25,848 nt of DNA. Source: Verrucolacustris sp044348085 (GTDB lineage Bacteria; Verrucomicrobiota; Verrucomicrobiia; Methylacidiphilales; Verrucolacustridaceae). The stretch is from contig JBIKTM010000025.1 of NCBI GenBank assembly GCA_044348085.1, positions 1 through 25,848 of the forward strand. Reading direction: 5' to 3'. This document shows, piece after piece, positions 8,045-18,900 of the stretch (its first letter is position 1; every line of letters begins with the position of its first letter). A program made the translations under genes and the position numbers. Below the pieces are notes generated by a model. The model did not search any database, was not told where the DNA came from, and worked only from the letters and a program-made list of their open reading frames with translations.

Positions 8045-8133
8045 GAGTTAAATACCTTAAAAACAACTCCTCTCTGCGTCCATCGTATTGTCTCCCGCTT
8101 GCTCACCCCCCACCATCTGGACTAGGATGTTGG

Positions 8134-9348
8134 GTGGATTTTGCCTCTCTCGGCCTCTCAGCCTCCGTTCTTCAAGCGACCCAAGATCTCGGCTTCAAGG
8201 AGCCTACGCCAATTCAAGCTCAGGCCATACCCATCGCCTTATCAGGAAAAGACATCATTGGCTCCGCTCAAACCGGCACGGGAAAAACAGCCGCTTTTGC
8301 CCTCCCCATTCTTCAGCACCTAGAAAAACCCGGGAAACTCCGCGCCCTCATTCTTGAACCCACCCGCGAATTGGCCGACCAAGTCTGTGAAGCCCTCCAA
8401 AAATTCTCGAAACACACCGGACTTCGAATCGGATTGATTTATGGCGGCGTCGGGTATGGCGCCCAACGGGAGCAGATCCAACGAGGCATCGATATCCTCG
8501 TTGCCACGCCAGGGCGTCTCCTCGACCTCGCCGGCCAAGGCGACCTTAACTTTGGGAATCTCACGCACCTCGTATTGGATGAAGTGGACCGCATGCTCGA
8601 TATGGGGTTCCTTCCCGACGTCAAACGCATCGTCTCCCTATGCCCTGAAAAACGCCAAACTCTCTTTTTCTCCGCCACGATCCCTCCCGAAATCGAACGG
8701 CTTACCCAGTGGGCCTTGAAGGAGCCCGTCACGGTTGAAATCGGTCTGCGTCAATCCGCCGCAGAAACCGTTACCCACGCGCTCTATCCTGTCGCCGCCG
8801 ACCAAAAGCACGAACTCCTTCTCGGCCTGCTCGAAAAAACGCACTACGAAAGCGTCATCGTCTTTTGTCGCACCCGAATGGGTTCCGACCGCGTGGCCGG
8901 AAGTCTTTCCAACCTTCCCCATCCCGTAGGGGTTCTTCACTCAGACCGATCTCAGACAGAGCGCACGGAAGCCCTTGCAGGCTTTCGCTCTGGAAAATAC
9001 CCCATTCTTGTGGCGACCGATATTGCCGCGCGCGGACTCGATATCGCAGGCGTCACCCATGTCATTAATTACGACGTGCCTCAGCACCCGGAAGATTATG
9101 TACACCGTATCGGTCGAACAGGTCGTGCCGCAAAAGAGGGTGATGCCCTGACCCTCTTTGTTGCCGAAGAACTTCCCCACGTAGAAGCCATTGAACGAAT
9201 GCTTGGGCAAAAGCTACCGCGAAAGAAACTAGAAAACTTCCCCTACCGTTTCACTGCACTGTTTGAAGAGGGTCATACCGTGGCCCAGACCCGCATGAGG
9301 GGAGTCCGCACCCATCGCGGATACACCTTCGGCGCACGCCGGCGCTAA
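8134..9348 (+). CDS. DEAD-box family ATP-dependent RNA helicase (DEVD variant)
   Basis: This is a two-domain superfamily 2 RNA helicase of 404 aa, probably used in ribosome assembly or RNA turnover. Motifs in order: Q motif GFKEPTPIQ (20-28), motif I AQTGTGKT (45-52), Ia PTRELADQ (77-84), Ib TPGRLLD (125-131), motif II DEVD (149-152), III SAT (180-182), then VIVFCRT, ATDIAARGLD and HRIGRTGRA (motifs IV to VI). The tail is short and ends in arginines (GARRR), closest to an RhlE-type minimal helicase. Motif II is DEVD in place of DEAD: the Walker B Asp-Glu and final Asp are kept, so activity is expected. The start is a GTG with a weak AGGA 6 nt upstream; the nearby ATG at 8127 is out of frame. 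It is convergent with argG, 1 bp apart. Confidence 0.93.
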   Translation: MDFASLGLSASVLQATQDLGFKEPTPIQAQAIPIALSGKDIIGSAQTGTGKTAAFALPILQHLEKPGKLRALILEPTRELADQVCEALQKFSKHTGLRIGLIYGGVGYGAQREQIQRGIDILVATPGRLLDLAGQGDLNFGNLTHLVLDEVDRMLDMGFLPDVKRIVSLCPEKRQTLFFSATIPPEIERLTQWALKEPVTVEIGLRQSAAETVTHALYPVAADQKHELLLGLLEKTHYESVIVFCRTRMGSDRVAGSLSNLPHPVGVLHSDRSQTERTEALAGFRSGKYPILVATDIAARGLDIAGVTHVINYDVPQHPEDYVHRIGRTGRAAKEGDALTLFVAEELPHVEAIERMLGQKLPRKKLENFPYRFTALFEEGHTVAQTRMRGVRTHRGYTFGARRR

Positions 9349-9349
9349 G

Positions 9350-10570
9350 TTACTTCTTTTTTACCTTCGCAGCGACTTTGAGTCGCAATCCATTCAACCG
9401 AATAAATCCTGTCGCATCATCCTGATTGTATGCCTTGGTCGGATCTGCCTCCATCGTGGCAATCTCTGGGTTGTAGAGGCTCAGTCTCGACTTTCTGCCT
9501 GCCGCGTAGATTCCCCCTTTATATAACTTCACCCTCACAGTTCCCGTTACACTCTTCTGGCTTTCCTCCACCAAAGCCTGCAATGCCAGCCGTTCGGGTG
9601 CGAACCAGAAACCGTAGTACACCAATTCGCTATATTTAGGGATCAAACTGTCCCGCAGATGCATGACCTCGCGATCCATCGTCAGACTTTCCATCTGCCG
9701 ATGGGCAAAATGGAGGATCGCACCACCTGGAGTCTCGTAGACGCCCCGGCTCTTCATTCCCACAAATCGGTTCTCCACCATATCCACCCGCCCCACCCCA
9801 TGTTTTCCACCCAGCTTGTTCAGTGCTCTCATGATCCCAAGGGGCGATAGTTTTTTCCCATTTACCGCAATGCAATCGCCCTGCCGGAACTCCAAGGATA
9901 CATACTCCGCTTTGTTGGGCGCGTCCTCAGGCGAAACCGAAAGGGTGAACATCTTCTTGTTCGCCGGCGCAAACGCATCAAACCACGGATCCTCTAGAAT
10001 CCCTGCCTCATACGAGATATGGAGGAGATTCCGATCCATCGAATACGGCTTTTTGGCAGTCGCTTGAACAGGAATATTCCTCTGCTCACAGTACCGGATC
10101 ATCTCAGCTCTTCCTGGAAACCGTTTTCGAAACCGTTCATCCCTCCAGGGAGCAATCACTTCTACATCCGGAGCCAAAGCCGCGGAGGTCAGCTCAAACC
10201 GAACCTGATCGTTCCCCTTCCCAGTCGCCCCATGGGCAATGGCCTGGGCTTTCTCCTTTCGTGCAATCTCGACCATTCGCTTTGCAATCAGAGGCCGAGC
10301 AATCGAAGTACCTAAAAAATATTGTCCTTCATAAATCGCTCCCGCCCGCATCATCGGAAAGATAAAATCCTTCGCGAATTCCTCCTGAAGATTATCAATG
10401 TAGATTTTGGATGCCCCTGTCTTGGCTGCCTTGGCTTTAAGCCCATGCAACTCCTCGTCCTGACCAATATCCGCACAGAAGGCAATCACCTCAGCCCGAT
10501 ATGTTTCCTTTAACCAGGCCAGCAGGACGGAGGTATCCAGACCTCCGGAGTAGGCGAGAATGATCTTCAT
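9350..10570 (-). CDS. argG: Argininosuccinate synthase
   Basis: ArgG condenses citrulline and aspartate with ATP to argininosuccinate, the penultimate step of arginine synthesis, in the cytoplasm. The 406-aa length matches the common bacterial type. The PP-loop nucleotide motif AYSGGLDTS (6-14), the FLGTSIARPL segment (85-94) and the second signature GATGKGNDQVRFE (114-126) are all intact. The C-terminus ends in a basic KVKKK. It lies 31 bp downstream of dxs on the same strand, and a short hairpin (10588-10603) occupies that gap. No Shine-Dalgarno site is clear before the ATG, so translation may rely on a short or unstructured leader. The gene is convergent with the helicase gene. Identity is secure. 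Confidence 0.96.
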   Translation of the reverse strand: MKIILAYSGGLDTSVLLAWLKETYRAEVIAFCADIGQDEELHGLKAKAAKTGASKIYIDNLQEEFAKDFIFPMMRAGAIYEGQYFLGTSIARPLIAKRMVEIARKEKAQAIAHGATGKGNDQVRFELTSAALAPDVEVIAPWRDERFRKRFPGRAEMIRYCEQRNIPVQATAKKPYSMDRNLLHISYEAGILEDPWFDAFAPANKKMFTLSVSPEDAPNKAEYVSLEFRQGDCIAVNGKKLSPLGIMRALNKLGGKHGVGRVDMVENRFVGMKSRGVYETPGGAILHFAHRQMESLTMDREVMHLRDSLIPKYSELVYYGFWFAPERLALQALVEESQKSVTGTVRVKLYKGGIYAAGRKSRLSLYNPEIATMEADPTKAYNQDDATGFIRLNGLRLKVAAKVKKK

Positions 10571-10587
10571 GAAAGTAGCAGAGCGCA

Positions 10588-10603
10588 GATCCCCTTTGGG
10601 ATC
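10588..10603 (-). other. Short hairpin between dxs and argG
   Basis: GATCCC (10588-10593) and GGGATC (10598-10603) form a perfect 6-bp stem with a 4-nt loop. The stem overlaps the first two bases of the dxs stop codon and ends 17 bp before the argG ATG. No U-tract follows on the minus strand, so it is not a standard intrinsic terminator. It could be an RNA processing or stability element between the two cistrons, or chance. Confidence 0.35.
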
Positions 10604-12509
10604 AAGCCGCTACCGGTTGGGACTTGCGGGCTGTCCCCTTGATCTTGGCCAAGTGAGGCAACAGCTTTTCCTTCGCTGCCTTCACGCTCAGTCCGTACCG
10701 CACCCGTAAATCATCCGGTTTGCCGTGATCCACAAACTCATCGGGCCAACCGATCCGAACCACGGGGGTCGTCATGCCCAAATTGGAGACTTCCTCCAAG
10801 ATGCCACTTCCAAAGCCTCCCTTGATGACGTGATCCTCAAAAGTCACGATCACATCCGCACTCTGTCCGAAAAGCTGCAATAGGGCGGTATCGATCGGCT
10901 TGGCAAACCGCGCATTAATCACAGCCGCCTCGATTCCCTCCTCTTTTTTCAAATCATCGGAAAGTTGCATCGCCATCGGCAACATCTGGCCGTACGACCA
11001 GATCACAACCTTTTGCCCATGCCGAATCACCTCTGCTTTTCCGATCGGCAGGGCCATCGGAGTTTTCTTGATCGTCGCATTCGGCCCCACACCTCGGGGA
11101 TATCGAATCGCCACAGGTCCTGCATGAAGACTTGCCGTATAGAGCATGTCCACAAACTCATCCTCGTCCTTCGGAGACATGTGAATCAGGTTTGGAACAC
11201 CCCGCAAATAGGAAATATCGAAGAGTCCGTGGTGAGTCGGACCGTCATCTCCTGAAAGACCTCCCCGATCCATACAGAACACGACAGGCAGGTTCTGTAG
11301 ACAAACGTCATGAATAATTTGGTCGTAAGCCCTCTGCAGGAAGGTCGAGTAGATCGCACAGAAAGGTTTAAATCCTTTGGTTGCCATTCCCGCCGCAAAA
11401 AGCACCGCGTGCTCCTCCGCGATACCTACGTCGAAATATCGGTCCAAATGTTTCGGTTGGAACCGATCAAGGCCCGTACCATTAGGCATCGCACCCGTGA
11501 TCGCCACGATTCTTGGATCGTTGTCCGCCATCTTGGAAAGGTGATCAGCAAAGACCTCGCTGTAGGTGGGCTGGCCGAGCGCCTTGGTCTCGCCCGTTTC
11601 GGGATCATACGGTCCAAGACCGTGAAACTTTTTCTGCTTCGCTAAAGCCGGCTCATACCCTTTTCCTTTGGTCGTGACCACATGGAGGATCACAGGGAAA
11701 TTCTGTGTTTTCAGAAACTCGAACATCTTGATCAGATTCGGAATATCGTGCCCATCCACAGGTCCGTAGTAGGTCACGCCCAACTCCTCGAAAATCACGC
11801 TTGGGAAAATCATCCCCTTCACATGCTCTTCAGCTCTTCGAGCCACTTTCAGAGCCTTGGATCCACCAATCTTTTCAATAAAGTGTGCAGCTCTTTCGTG
11901 GAGATGAATGAAACGAGAATCGGTTGTGATCTTGTTTAAATAACCAGCGATCGCACCCACGTTCTTGTCGATCGACCACTTGTTGTCATTCAAAATCGTG
12001 ATCAAACGTTTCGTGTGGTGGGAAACATTATTTAAAGCCTCAAAGGTCACCCCACAGGTAAACGCCGCGTCCCCAGCCAGACACACCACATGCTCCTTAC
12101 CGCCCCGCATGTCTCGGGCCGACGCCATTCCCAACGCCGCCGAAAGAGCGGTCCCTGCGTGCCCTGCACCGAAACAATCGTGCTCACTTTCGGTCCTCAA
12201 CATGAATCCATTCAACCCACCCTGTTGTCGGATCGTGTGAAAACGCTCTCTTCGCCCCGTCAAAAGCTTATGTACGTAGGCCTGGTGGCTGACGTCAAAA
12301 ATGAAGTGATCCGTCGGAGTATCAAAAACACGATGTAAAGCAATGGTCAGTTCCACCACCCCGAGGTTAGGCCCCAGATGGCCGCCGGTTTTGCTGAGGA
12401 CGCTAATCAGTTCCTCCCGGATCTCCTCCGCCAATTGCGGTAGTTTTTCCAGGGGAATTTTCTTAACGTCGGCCGGGCCCTTGATCTGATCCAACAGTTT
12501 GGTTGCCAT
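10602..12509 (-). CDS. dxs: 1-deoxy-D-xylulose-5-phosphate synthase
   Basis: Dxs is the thiamine-diphosphate enzyme that condenses pyruvate and glyceraldehyde 3-phosphate, the first step of the MEP isoprenoid pathway and a source for thiamine and pyridoxal. I choose the ATG at 12509 (635 aa), because MATKLLDQIK lines up with the usual N-terminus and begins 10 bp after the xseB stop. The frame is open to an ATG at 12563, but that would overlap xseB and add 18 unlikely residues. Visible features are GGHLGPNLGVVELT (42-55), the ThDP motif from GDAAF (146-150) to LNDN (173-176), and the catalytic-glutamate region YFDVGIAEEHAV. The motif reads GDAA where E. coli has GDGA, a conservative change. 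xseB-dxs is a common gene pair. Confidence 0.95.
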   Translation of the reverse strand: MATKLLDQIKGPADVKKIPLEKLPQLAEEIREELISVLSKTGGHLGPNLGVVELTIALHRVFDTPTDHFIFDVSHQAYVHKLLTGRRERFHTIRQQGGLNGFMLRTESEHDCFGAGHAGTALSAALGMASARDMRGGKEHVVCLAGDAAFTCGVTFEALNNVSHHTKRLITILNDNKWSIDKNVGAIAGYLNKITTDSRFIHLHERAAHFIEKIGGSKALKVARRAEEHVKGMIFPSVIFEELGVTYYGPVDGHDIPNLIKMFEFLKTQNFPVILHVVTTKGKGYEPALAKQKKFHGLGPYDPETGETKALGQPTYSEVFADHLSKMADNDPRIVAITGAMPNGTGLDRFQPKHLDRYFDVGIAEEHAVLFAAGMATKGFKPFCAIYSTFLQRAYDQIIHDVCLQNLPVVFCMDRGGLSGDDGPTHHGLFDISYLRGVPNLIHMSPKDEDEFVDMLYTASLHAGPVAIRYPRGVGPNATIKKTPMALPIGKAEVIRHGQKVVIWSYGQMLPMAMQLSDDLKKEEGIEAAVINARFAKPIDTALLQLFGQSADVIVTFEDHVIKGGFGSGILEEVSNLGMTTPVVRIGWPDEFVDHGKPDDLRVRYGLSVKAAKEKLLPHLAKIKGTARKSQPVAA

Positions 12510-12519
12510 GGGAAGCTGG

Positions 12520-12831
12520 TTAGATGAGCAGATCTGGGGCTCCTCGACCAGCCTTCTTTCCACTCACCGATTTGTGAGGTTCCCCGCCCATCTCCTCCAA
12601 CTCCCCTTCCTCAATTGACCCGTCTTTCTTCTTAGTTAACAACAAGATACGTTTCTCGGCCGCCTTGAGCTTCTCGTTGCATGCCGTAACCAGCTTCATG
12701 CCCGTTTCATATTTCTCCACGATCGTCTCCAGTGGAAGTTCTGGAGATTCCATCTGCTCAACTAACCCCTCCAACTGCTTGAGATTTTCCTCAAAAGTAG
12801 GCTCCCCTGATGTTTTACCCATCTTTGCCAT
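12520..12831 (-). CDS. xseB: Exodeoxyribonuclease VII small subunit
   Basis: XseB binds in several copies to the C-terminal helices of XseA to form exonuclease VII, which degrades single-stranded DNA in repair. The 103-aa sequence has the family core PTFEENLKQLEGLVEQMES (11-29), ELPLETIVEKYETGMKLV and CNEKLKAAEKRI, two helices rich in Glu and Lys. The tail after residue 65 is longer than in most homologues and rich in Gly, Lys and Glu. The 71-bp gap upstream (12832-12902), between it and the giant gene, holds GAGG 11 nt before the ATG and a T-rich stretch, but no hairpin and no convincing promoter. Its partner xseA lies 11.5 kb upstream on the same strand, beyond the giant gene. Confidence 0.93.
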   Translation of the reverse strand: MAKMGKTSGEPTFEENLKQLEGLVEQMESPELPLETIVEKYETGMKLVTACNEKLKAAEKRILLLTKKKDGSIEEGELEEMGGEPHKSVSGKKAGRGAPDLLI

Positions 12832-12902
12832 ATAAAATCATTCCTCTTTAACCCACTCCGCGTCCAGCTCTATTCCCTATTAAAAAACGCAAAACGAATC
12901 AA

Positions 12903-15900
12903 CTACGGCACGTTCGCCTTGATCTGAATAAATCCACGCTCGCCGTTTATAGGTGCCTGAACTTTGACCCGTTCGTATCCGGAAGGAACCCCAGTTTGGT
13001 CGACGATACGGATGGGCGTTAGATCCGTGCCACCAGAAAATCCAGTCGATAAATCCGTGAAGACACGCGCTTGATAGGAGGCTTCCGCCCCGGAGATCCG
13101 ACGCAGGAACCCGACAGCAATGATACCGGTCTCCGATGACGGAAGGATTTCGCAAGTCTTGCTGCTTCCATTCCCTGCTGGATCGGTTCCGAAGGCAAAC
13201 TCCGTGGCGTTGTTTAATCCGTCCCCGTCCGGATCTGCCGATGGGGCTGCATCCGCGCCCGTGAGCCCGAACTCCTCCGCCCAGCTTGTCACGGATTTAG
13301 CTAAAATCTGCAGCTGTGCCCATTCCGAGCCCTCGTAGTTGTCGTTCAACACGGTAGCCAACACCAGATAAGTTCCCACCTGCGTCGGGGGCGTTGTCGA
13401 CCCGTTGTAGGTCACGCTCACCGAGGTGACGGGAGTGGTCGAGGCAGTGAACTCATGAGGGTTACCGTCGAATAAAACTTCAGTGAATTTTGCCCCGCTC
13501 AATACCGGGACCAAGGTGGCCTTGGTGATATCCGCCAGCAGAGAAGGTTGCGTCACCTGATAGTTAGCTGTCGGTGCCTCCAACCCGGTCACCGAGACCA
13601 CTTTGTTGGTTCCCGCTTGGGCATCCGCAAAGGTCGCCGTGGCGGTGCCTAGAACCGTAAACACCTCCCCTTCCGCCAATCCATCGTAAGCGGGCGTTCC
13701 GGTCAGGCTACAATCTCTCGTGCCGTCGTACGCCCGAGAGACCGCCGTGAGTCCCGAGACGGTCAGCAGCTTCGGGGTGATGGCAAAATCCGTTTGCTTC
13801 GTTCCCGTATAATTTCCGCTGGCGGTCGTGGTCAGGCGATAATCGCCTACCTGGGTAGGTGCGGTGGCTATGGCGTCGTATCTAGTGCCGTTTCGCCCCT
13901 CGTAGAGATAAGTAAATACCGTGCTGCTGTAAGGAGATCCGGGTCCCGCTCCTCCCACGAGTGCCGTGTGGGTCTTGGCCGTGCCGTCGTATTCAAGACT
14001 CAACGGGGGGAAAACATTCCATGCCAACTCGGGAAGAGCCGCCGCCGTGATGCTGAAAACCGCCCCCACATACTCGATGGTGTAGTTATTTCCTGCGTTC
14101 AGGCTTCCCACGGTGATGGCATAAGTTCCAACATTTTCCCCTGGTTCGCGCGCCAAAGCGCCCGTCAACGCGTCGGGAACCAACAATCCGGAAGACACAT
14201 AATTGAACGCTGGATCATCGGCCAAGTACTCCTTGGTGTTAGCAGCCGCGGTCACAGTAACGGTCCTTGGAGCGATGGTCAGGATCATACTCTTCCAGCC
14301 GGTGTAATTTGGATCGTTAATGGTTACGAGAACCTCATAGCTTCCCGCATCCACTGGGAGCAACGATTGACCATTGTAGGTCACATTGACCGGAATTCCC
14401 GATGGGGTGGTGGTAACGAAAACGGCCTTGGCGGTTCCGTCGTAGTTGGCGGACAGGTTGTCCAAAGACACCGTGGTAACAGCTTGGCTGACCTCCACCT
14501 CCACTGACCCAGTGACAGAGACATAATTCGTTGTGTCGTCGGGAATGAAAACGAAGGGCTGCACGGTCGTGCCCGCATCTGGTGTAGTTCCCGAGTTAAC
14601 CCAGGCAAAGTGCCCCGCAACCGAGCTTACTCCCCCAGTAAGATTCGAGTTGGTCAAAGTCTGGCCATAGGCGATGGGCGTTGCCCTGGGGATAGTACGG
14701 ATCGTGGGTGTAGCCGGGTTGACTGTTAGATTCACCGATCCAGTCGCAGTGGTGTAGTTTGCGGAGTCGTCCGGCACAAAAATATATTCCTGAGATGCCG
14801 TGCCTACACCCGGAACTACCGCAGAATACACCCAACCAAAGCTTCCTGCGACGGAGGCCACACCCCCCGTCAAGGCGGAGTTCGCCAGGCTCTGGCCATA
14901 CGCGATGGTAGATGCGTTTGGCGCGTTGAGAATCTGCGGGATAGCTCGATTCACGATCACATTCACAGAAGTTGTAACAGGAATATAATTATTGGCATCG
15001 AATGGCGTGAACACAATTTCATGCGAACCCAAACCGAGGTAAGGCGTGGTGTCACCTGAGGCAAAGGAAAAGACCCCTTGGATACTTGCGATGCCACTCG
15101 CCAAAAGAGCAGCCTCAAGATTTTGGCCAAACTGAAGTGGGGTTGCTGTTGGTAGGTTGACCAAAATCGGAATCGCTTTCGCGACCGAAACAGGAACGTC
15201 GAGGGTCACCGGCAGATATCTCGTACCATCGGTCGGTGTAAACACTACGCTTTGTGTGTACACGCCGGCATTGGGCATGGTGGACGCCGTGGCAAAGGCA
15301 AAGGACCCGTCCACACTGGCGACTCCCCCGCTTAACGTTGAGGCGGTGAGCGATTGGCCATAGGTAATTTCCGTGGCATTGGGAGCTTCCGTTATCGTGG
15401 GCGTGGCCTTCGTGACTGAAAAATCGATCGTCTTGGTGGCGGAAAAAACCGGATCGGTACTAGAGGCGGTGACGCGGTAGTTGCCGGGATTGGTGGGTGC
15501 GGTGGAGCTGGCGGTATAGGTGGTGCCATCGCGCCCCGAGTAACTCAGGGAAAAAACAAAACCAGCGGATGAGGCAGGAAGGATCGGGGTGATCGCAGGC
15601 ACTGAAACTCCGTAGCCTTCCGGCGTGCGATAGACCTCGCCATTGACTCGATGAGCCCCGGAGCTGCTGGTCTGACCCCACCACACCACCGAGCCATCCG
15701 CCCGGATCGCGTAGGTGGATTCATTGGAGGCTGCGATCGCGACGACATCTGTGAGGTTCCACGGCACGAGGTTCGAATTCGAGCCGGTCGGCGTGAATGT
15801 GGTGCCGCTACCCCAGGCCACGACCGTGCCGTCGGATTTGAGCGCCACTCGGTGATTCCGGCCCGCCGCCACGGCCACGACATCGCTGAGTCCTTCAGGT

Positions 15901-18900
15901 GGGCCCTCGAAGCCCCAGGCCACCACAGTGCCATCCGCCTTGAGCGCAACGACGCCCCCGATGGAGCTGGCATTTATCGCTATTATCCCGCTCAAGCCAT
16001 TGGGAATCGTCGTTTGTCCTCCCCAAGCAACAACGGTGCCATCCGACTTCAGGGCATACGATGTGGAACCGCTTGCCGTGATTCCCACGACATTCGCGAG
16101 ACCGGCAGGGACACTGGTTTGGCCTTCGGCATTATGGCCCCAGGCGACGACAGTGCCGTCGGACTTCAATGCCAGTGCATGGTCTGTGCCTCGGGCGATG
16201 GCCACCACAGCTGTTAGACCAGTCGGGGCCCTCCCCATCCAAGAGGCACCCCACTCCACAACGGTTCCATCAGATTTTAGTGCCATCGAAGAACCCGATC
16301 CAGCCGCCACGGCGACGACACCCGATAGCCCAGCGGGCACATTGATTTGGCCTGCGGAATTGTCGCCGGTGGCCGAGACCGTGCCATCGGATTTGACGAC
16401 CAGGACATGGCCATAACTTCCTGCAGAGACGAGAGCACTTCTGGAGACTCGGAACGCCTTTGCCTTGGCATCATAGAACAGACTCGGCGGCGGAATGAGC
16501 GCGATGTTGAGCGGGCTCACGATGCCATCATAAACGGTCACCGGCACCAAGAAGGTCACCGCTTTGTAGTTGGCGATGTCAGTGGGAATAAAGGTCACAT
16601 TCTGGCTGGCGGGACCGGGGTTTGGGCTGGCGAATCGTGAGGAGAAAACGAAAGTGCCTGGCACGCTGGCGCTGCCTCCACTGAGGGTCGAAGAGCCAAG
16701 CTGCTGACCCAAGGTGATCGCGGATGCGGATGGCGCTAAGTTAATGGTGGGGGTCGCTGCATTCGCACCCTGCACGAGGACTGTGATGCTGGTGGTGACG
16801 GTGTTGTAGTTCACCAAATCGGTGGGCGTGAAGGTGAGACTTTGTGTGCTGGCGCCTGCCTCGGGAACATACGAGGGGGAACTGAAAGCGAAGGTGCCGT
16901 TCACACTGGCACTGCCACCGCTCGGTGCTGCCGCCGAGAGGGCCTGCCCTTCCGTGATGATCGCCGCGACGGGCAGCGATGTCAGTGTGGGGGTGGCTTT
17001 GGCGATGGTGAAATCCACCGTCTTGCTACCGCTGAAATTGGGATCGGTGGATGTGACCGTGAGAGTGTAGTGCCCCGCATTGGTCGGCGCCGTGGAACTC
17101 GCTGCGTAAGTCGTCCCAGCCCGACCTGAATAACTGTAGCTATAGGCAAAATTCCCCACACCGGTCGCAACGGCGGCGGGGATCGAGGTCTGCCCAGAAC
17201 CATTACTCCCCCAACCAACTAGTGCTCCGTTGGACTTGAGCATCAGGAGATGGCCATTCCCGGCCGAAATGGCAATCACGCCGCTGCCGCTGGGGACGAC
17301 TTGATTGGAGCTAACCGAACCCCAAGAGACCACGCTGCCATCTTGCTTCAACGCGTAGGACTCGTAGTCGCCGGAGGCGATGGCCACAACATTTGCGACG
17401 CTGCTTGGGACCGTGCATTGCCCCAAATTGTTTCGGCCCCATGCGACCACCGTGCCATCGGATTTCAAAGCGATGGAGTGGTCTTGCCCGGCAGCGATCG
17501 CGACAACGTCCGACAATCCCGCCGGCACCGTGGATTCGCCGTATTGATTCCCATCCCATGCCACAACGGTGCCATCGGATTTCAGGGCAAGCGCGTGATC
17601 CCAGCCCGCTGCGACGGCGGTCACGCCGGTGAGTCCCGCCGGGACGGTCAGAGCGTGATCTCGGGTGGTCGGCATGGCAGAGCCGCTGTCTTTCTTGCCA
17701 ATAGCGGCCACGGTGCCATCCGCTTTCAAAACGACGCTCAATAGACCCCCACCTGCGACCGCGATTCCGTTGCTGATAGCTGGCGCCGGCGGGTCCAAGA
17801 CAAAGTAAGGTGGATTGGGTGATGACGAATAACCGGTGTATGGGGCGAAGGACCCTTGAATGTTTGCGCGTTGGTTTTTGTCATTTAACCCCCATCCCAC
17901 CAAGGTGCCGTCTGCTTTCAGGGCGACACTGTGGTAAAAGCCCGCAGCGACTTGAATGACTCCAGCAAGACTCGCAGGAACACTGGTTTGCCCATCCATA
18001 TTCCATCCCCAAGCCACCACCGTGCCGTCGGCCTTGATAGCCAGCGAATGAGCCCACCCAGCAGCGATCTGCGACATCTGCGACACGGCATAGGTTTTGG
18101 CTGTGCCGTCATAAGTCATCGAAGGCGGCGCGATCAGTGAGATCGGCCGGGAAGAACTCGAGATAAGAAGTGGAACGCTGGCTGTGGCGGAGTTGTAGTT
18201 GGCGGTGTCGGTTGGCGTGAACGAGGCCTGAAGTGTGCGGGCGCCTGTGGCGAGGGTTGTGCCAGAGACGGGGCTATAAACAAAAGATCCAGCGACGCTG
18301 GCAGTCGCGTTGAGTTGCGATGCGGAGAGTGCCGTGCCGTAGCTGATGCTGGCCGGTGTAGCCCATGTGATCGCCGGCGTGGCCTTCGTGATTGTGAGGG
18401 TCTGGGTGGCGCTGCCTGTGTAGTTCGGATTGGTCACCGTAGCCGTGACCGCGTAGTTGCCGGCGTTGGTCGGTGGTGTCGACGTCGGGCCGTAGCTTGT
18501 GCCGCCGATGCCGCTGTAGCTATAGGTAAAGCCGGTGGAGATGCCGGAGGCAGTGGCGGTGAATGCTTTTTGCGTGCCGCTATAAACAAGGTTGGCAGGG
18601 GCGGTGAAGGCGATGTTGCTGGAGTTGAGCGCCACCGGGTTGACCGTGACTCCGACCGTGCAGGAAACTGGATTGTAGTTCACCGTATCTGCGGGCGTGA
18701 AGGTGACCGTGTGATTCGAGGTGCCGGCACTTGGAGTCGTGTTCGGGGTGCTGAACGCAAAAACGCCCAGCACACTCGCCGTGCCACTGCTCAAGCTGGA
18801 GGACGTCAGCGACTGGCCGTAGGAGATTGCCGAGGTGGTCGGGATGCTGGTGATCGTCGGCGTTGCCTTGGCGATGGCGAAGTCGAGGGTCTTCGTGCCC

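Noticed and set aside
9372..9386. Hairpin GCGACT-ttg-AGTCGC near the helicase/argG stops, considered as a terminator
   Set aside because: It lies within argG coding sequence and no T-tract follows it on either strand. The T-run at 9354-9362 precedes it on the plus strand.
12510..12563. Longer N-terminus for Dxs (start at 12563)
   Set aside because: It would overlap xseB by 44 bp and add residues absent from the family. The ATG at 12509 aligns with the normal Dxs start.
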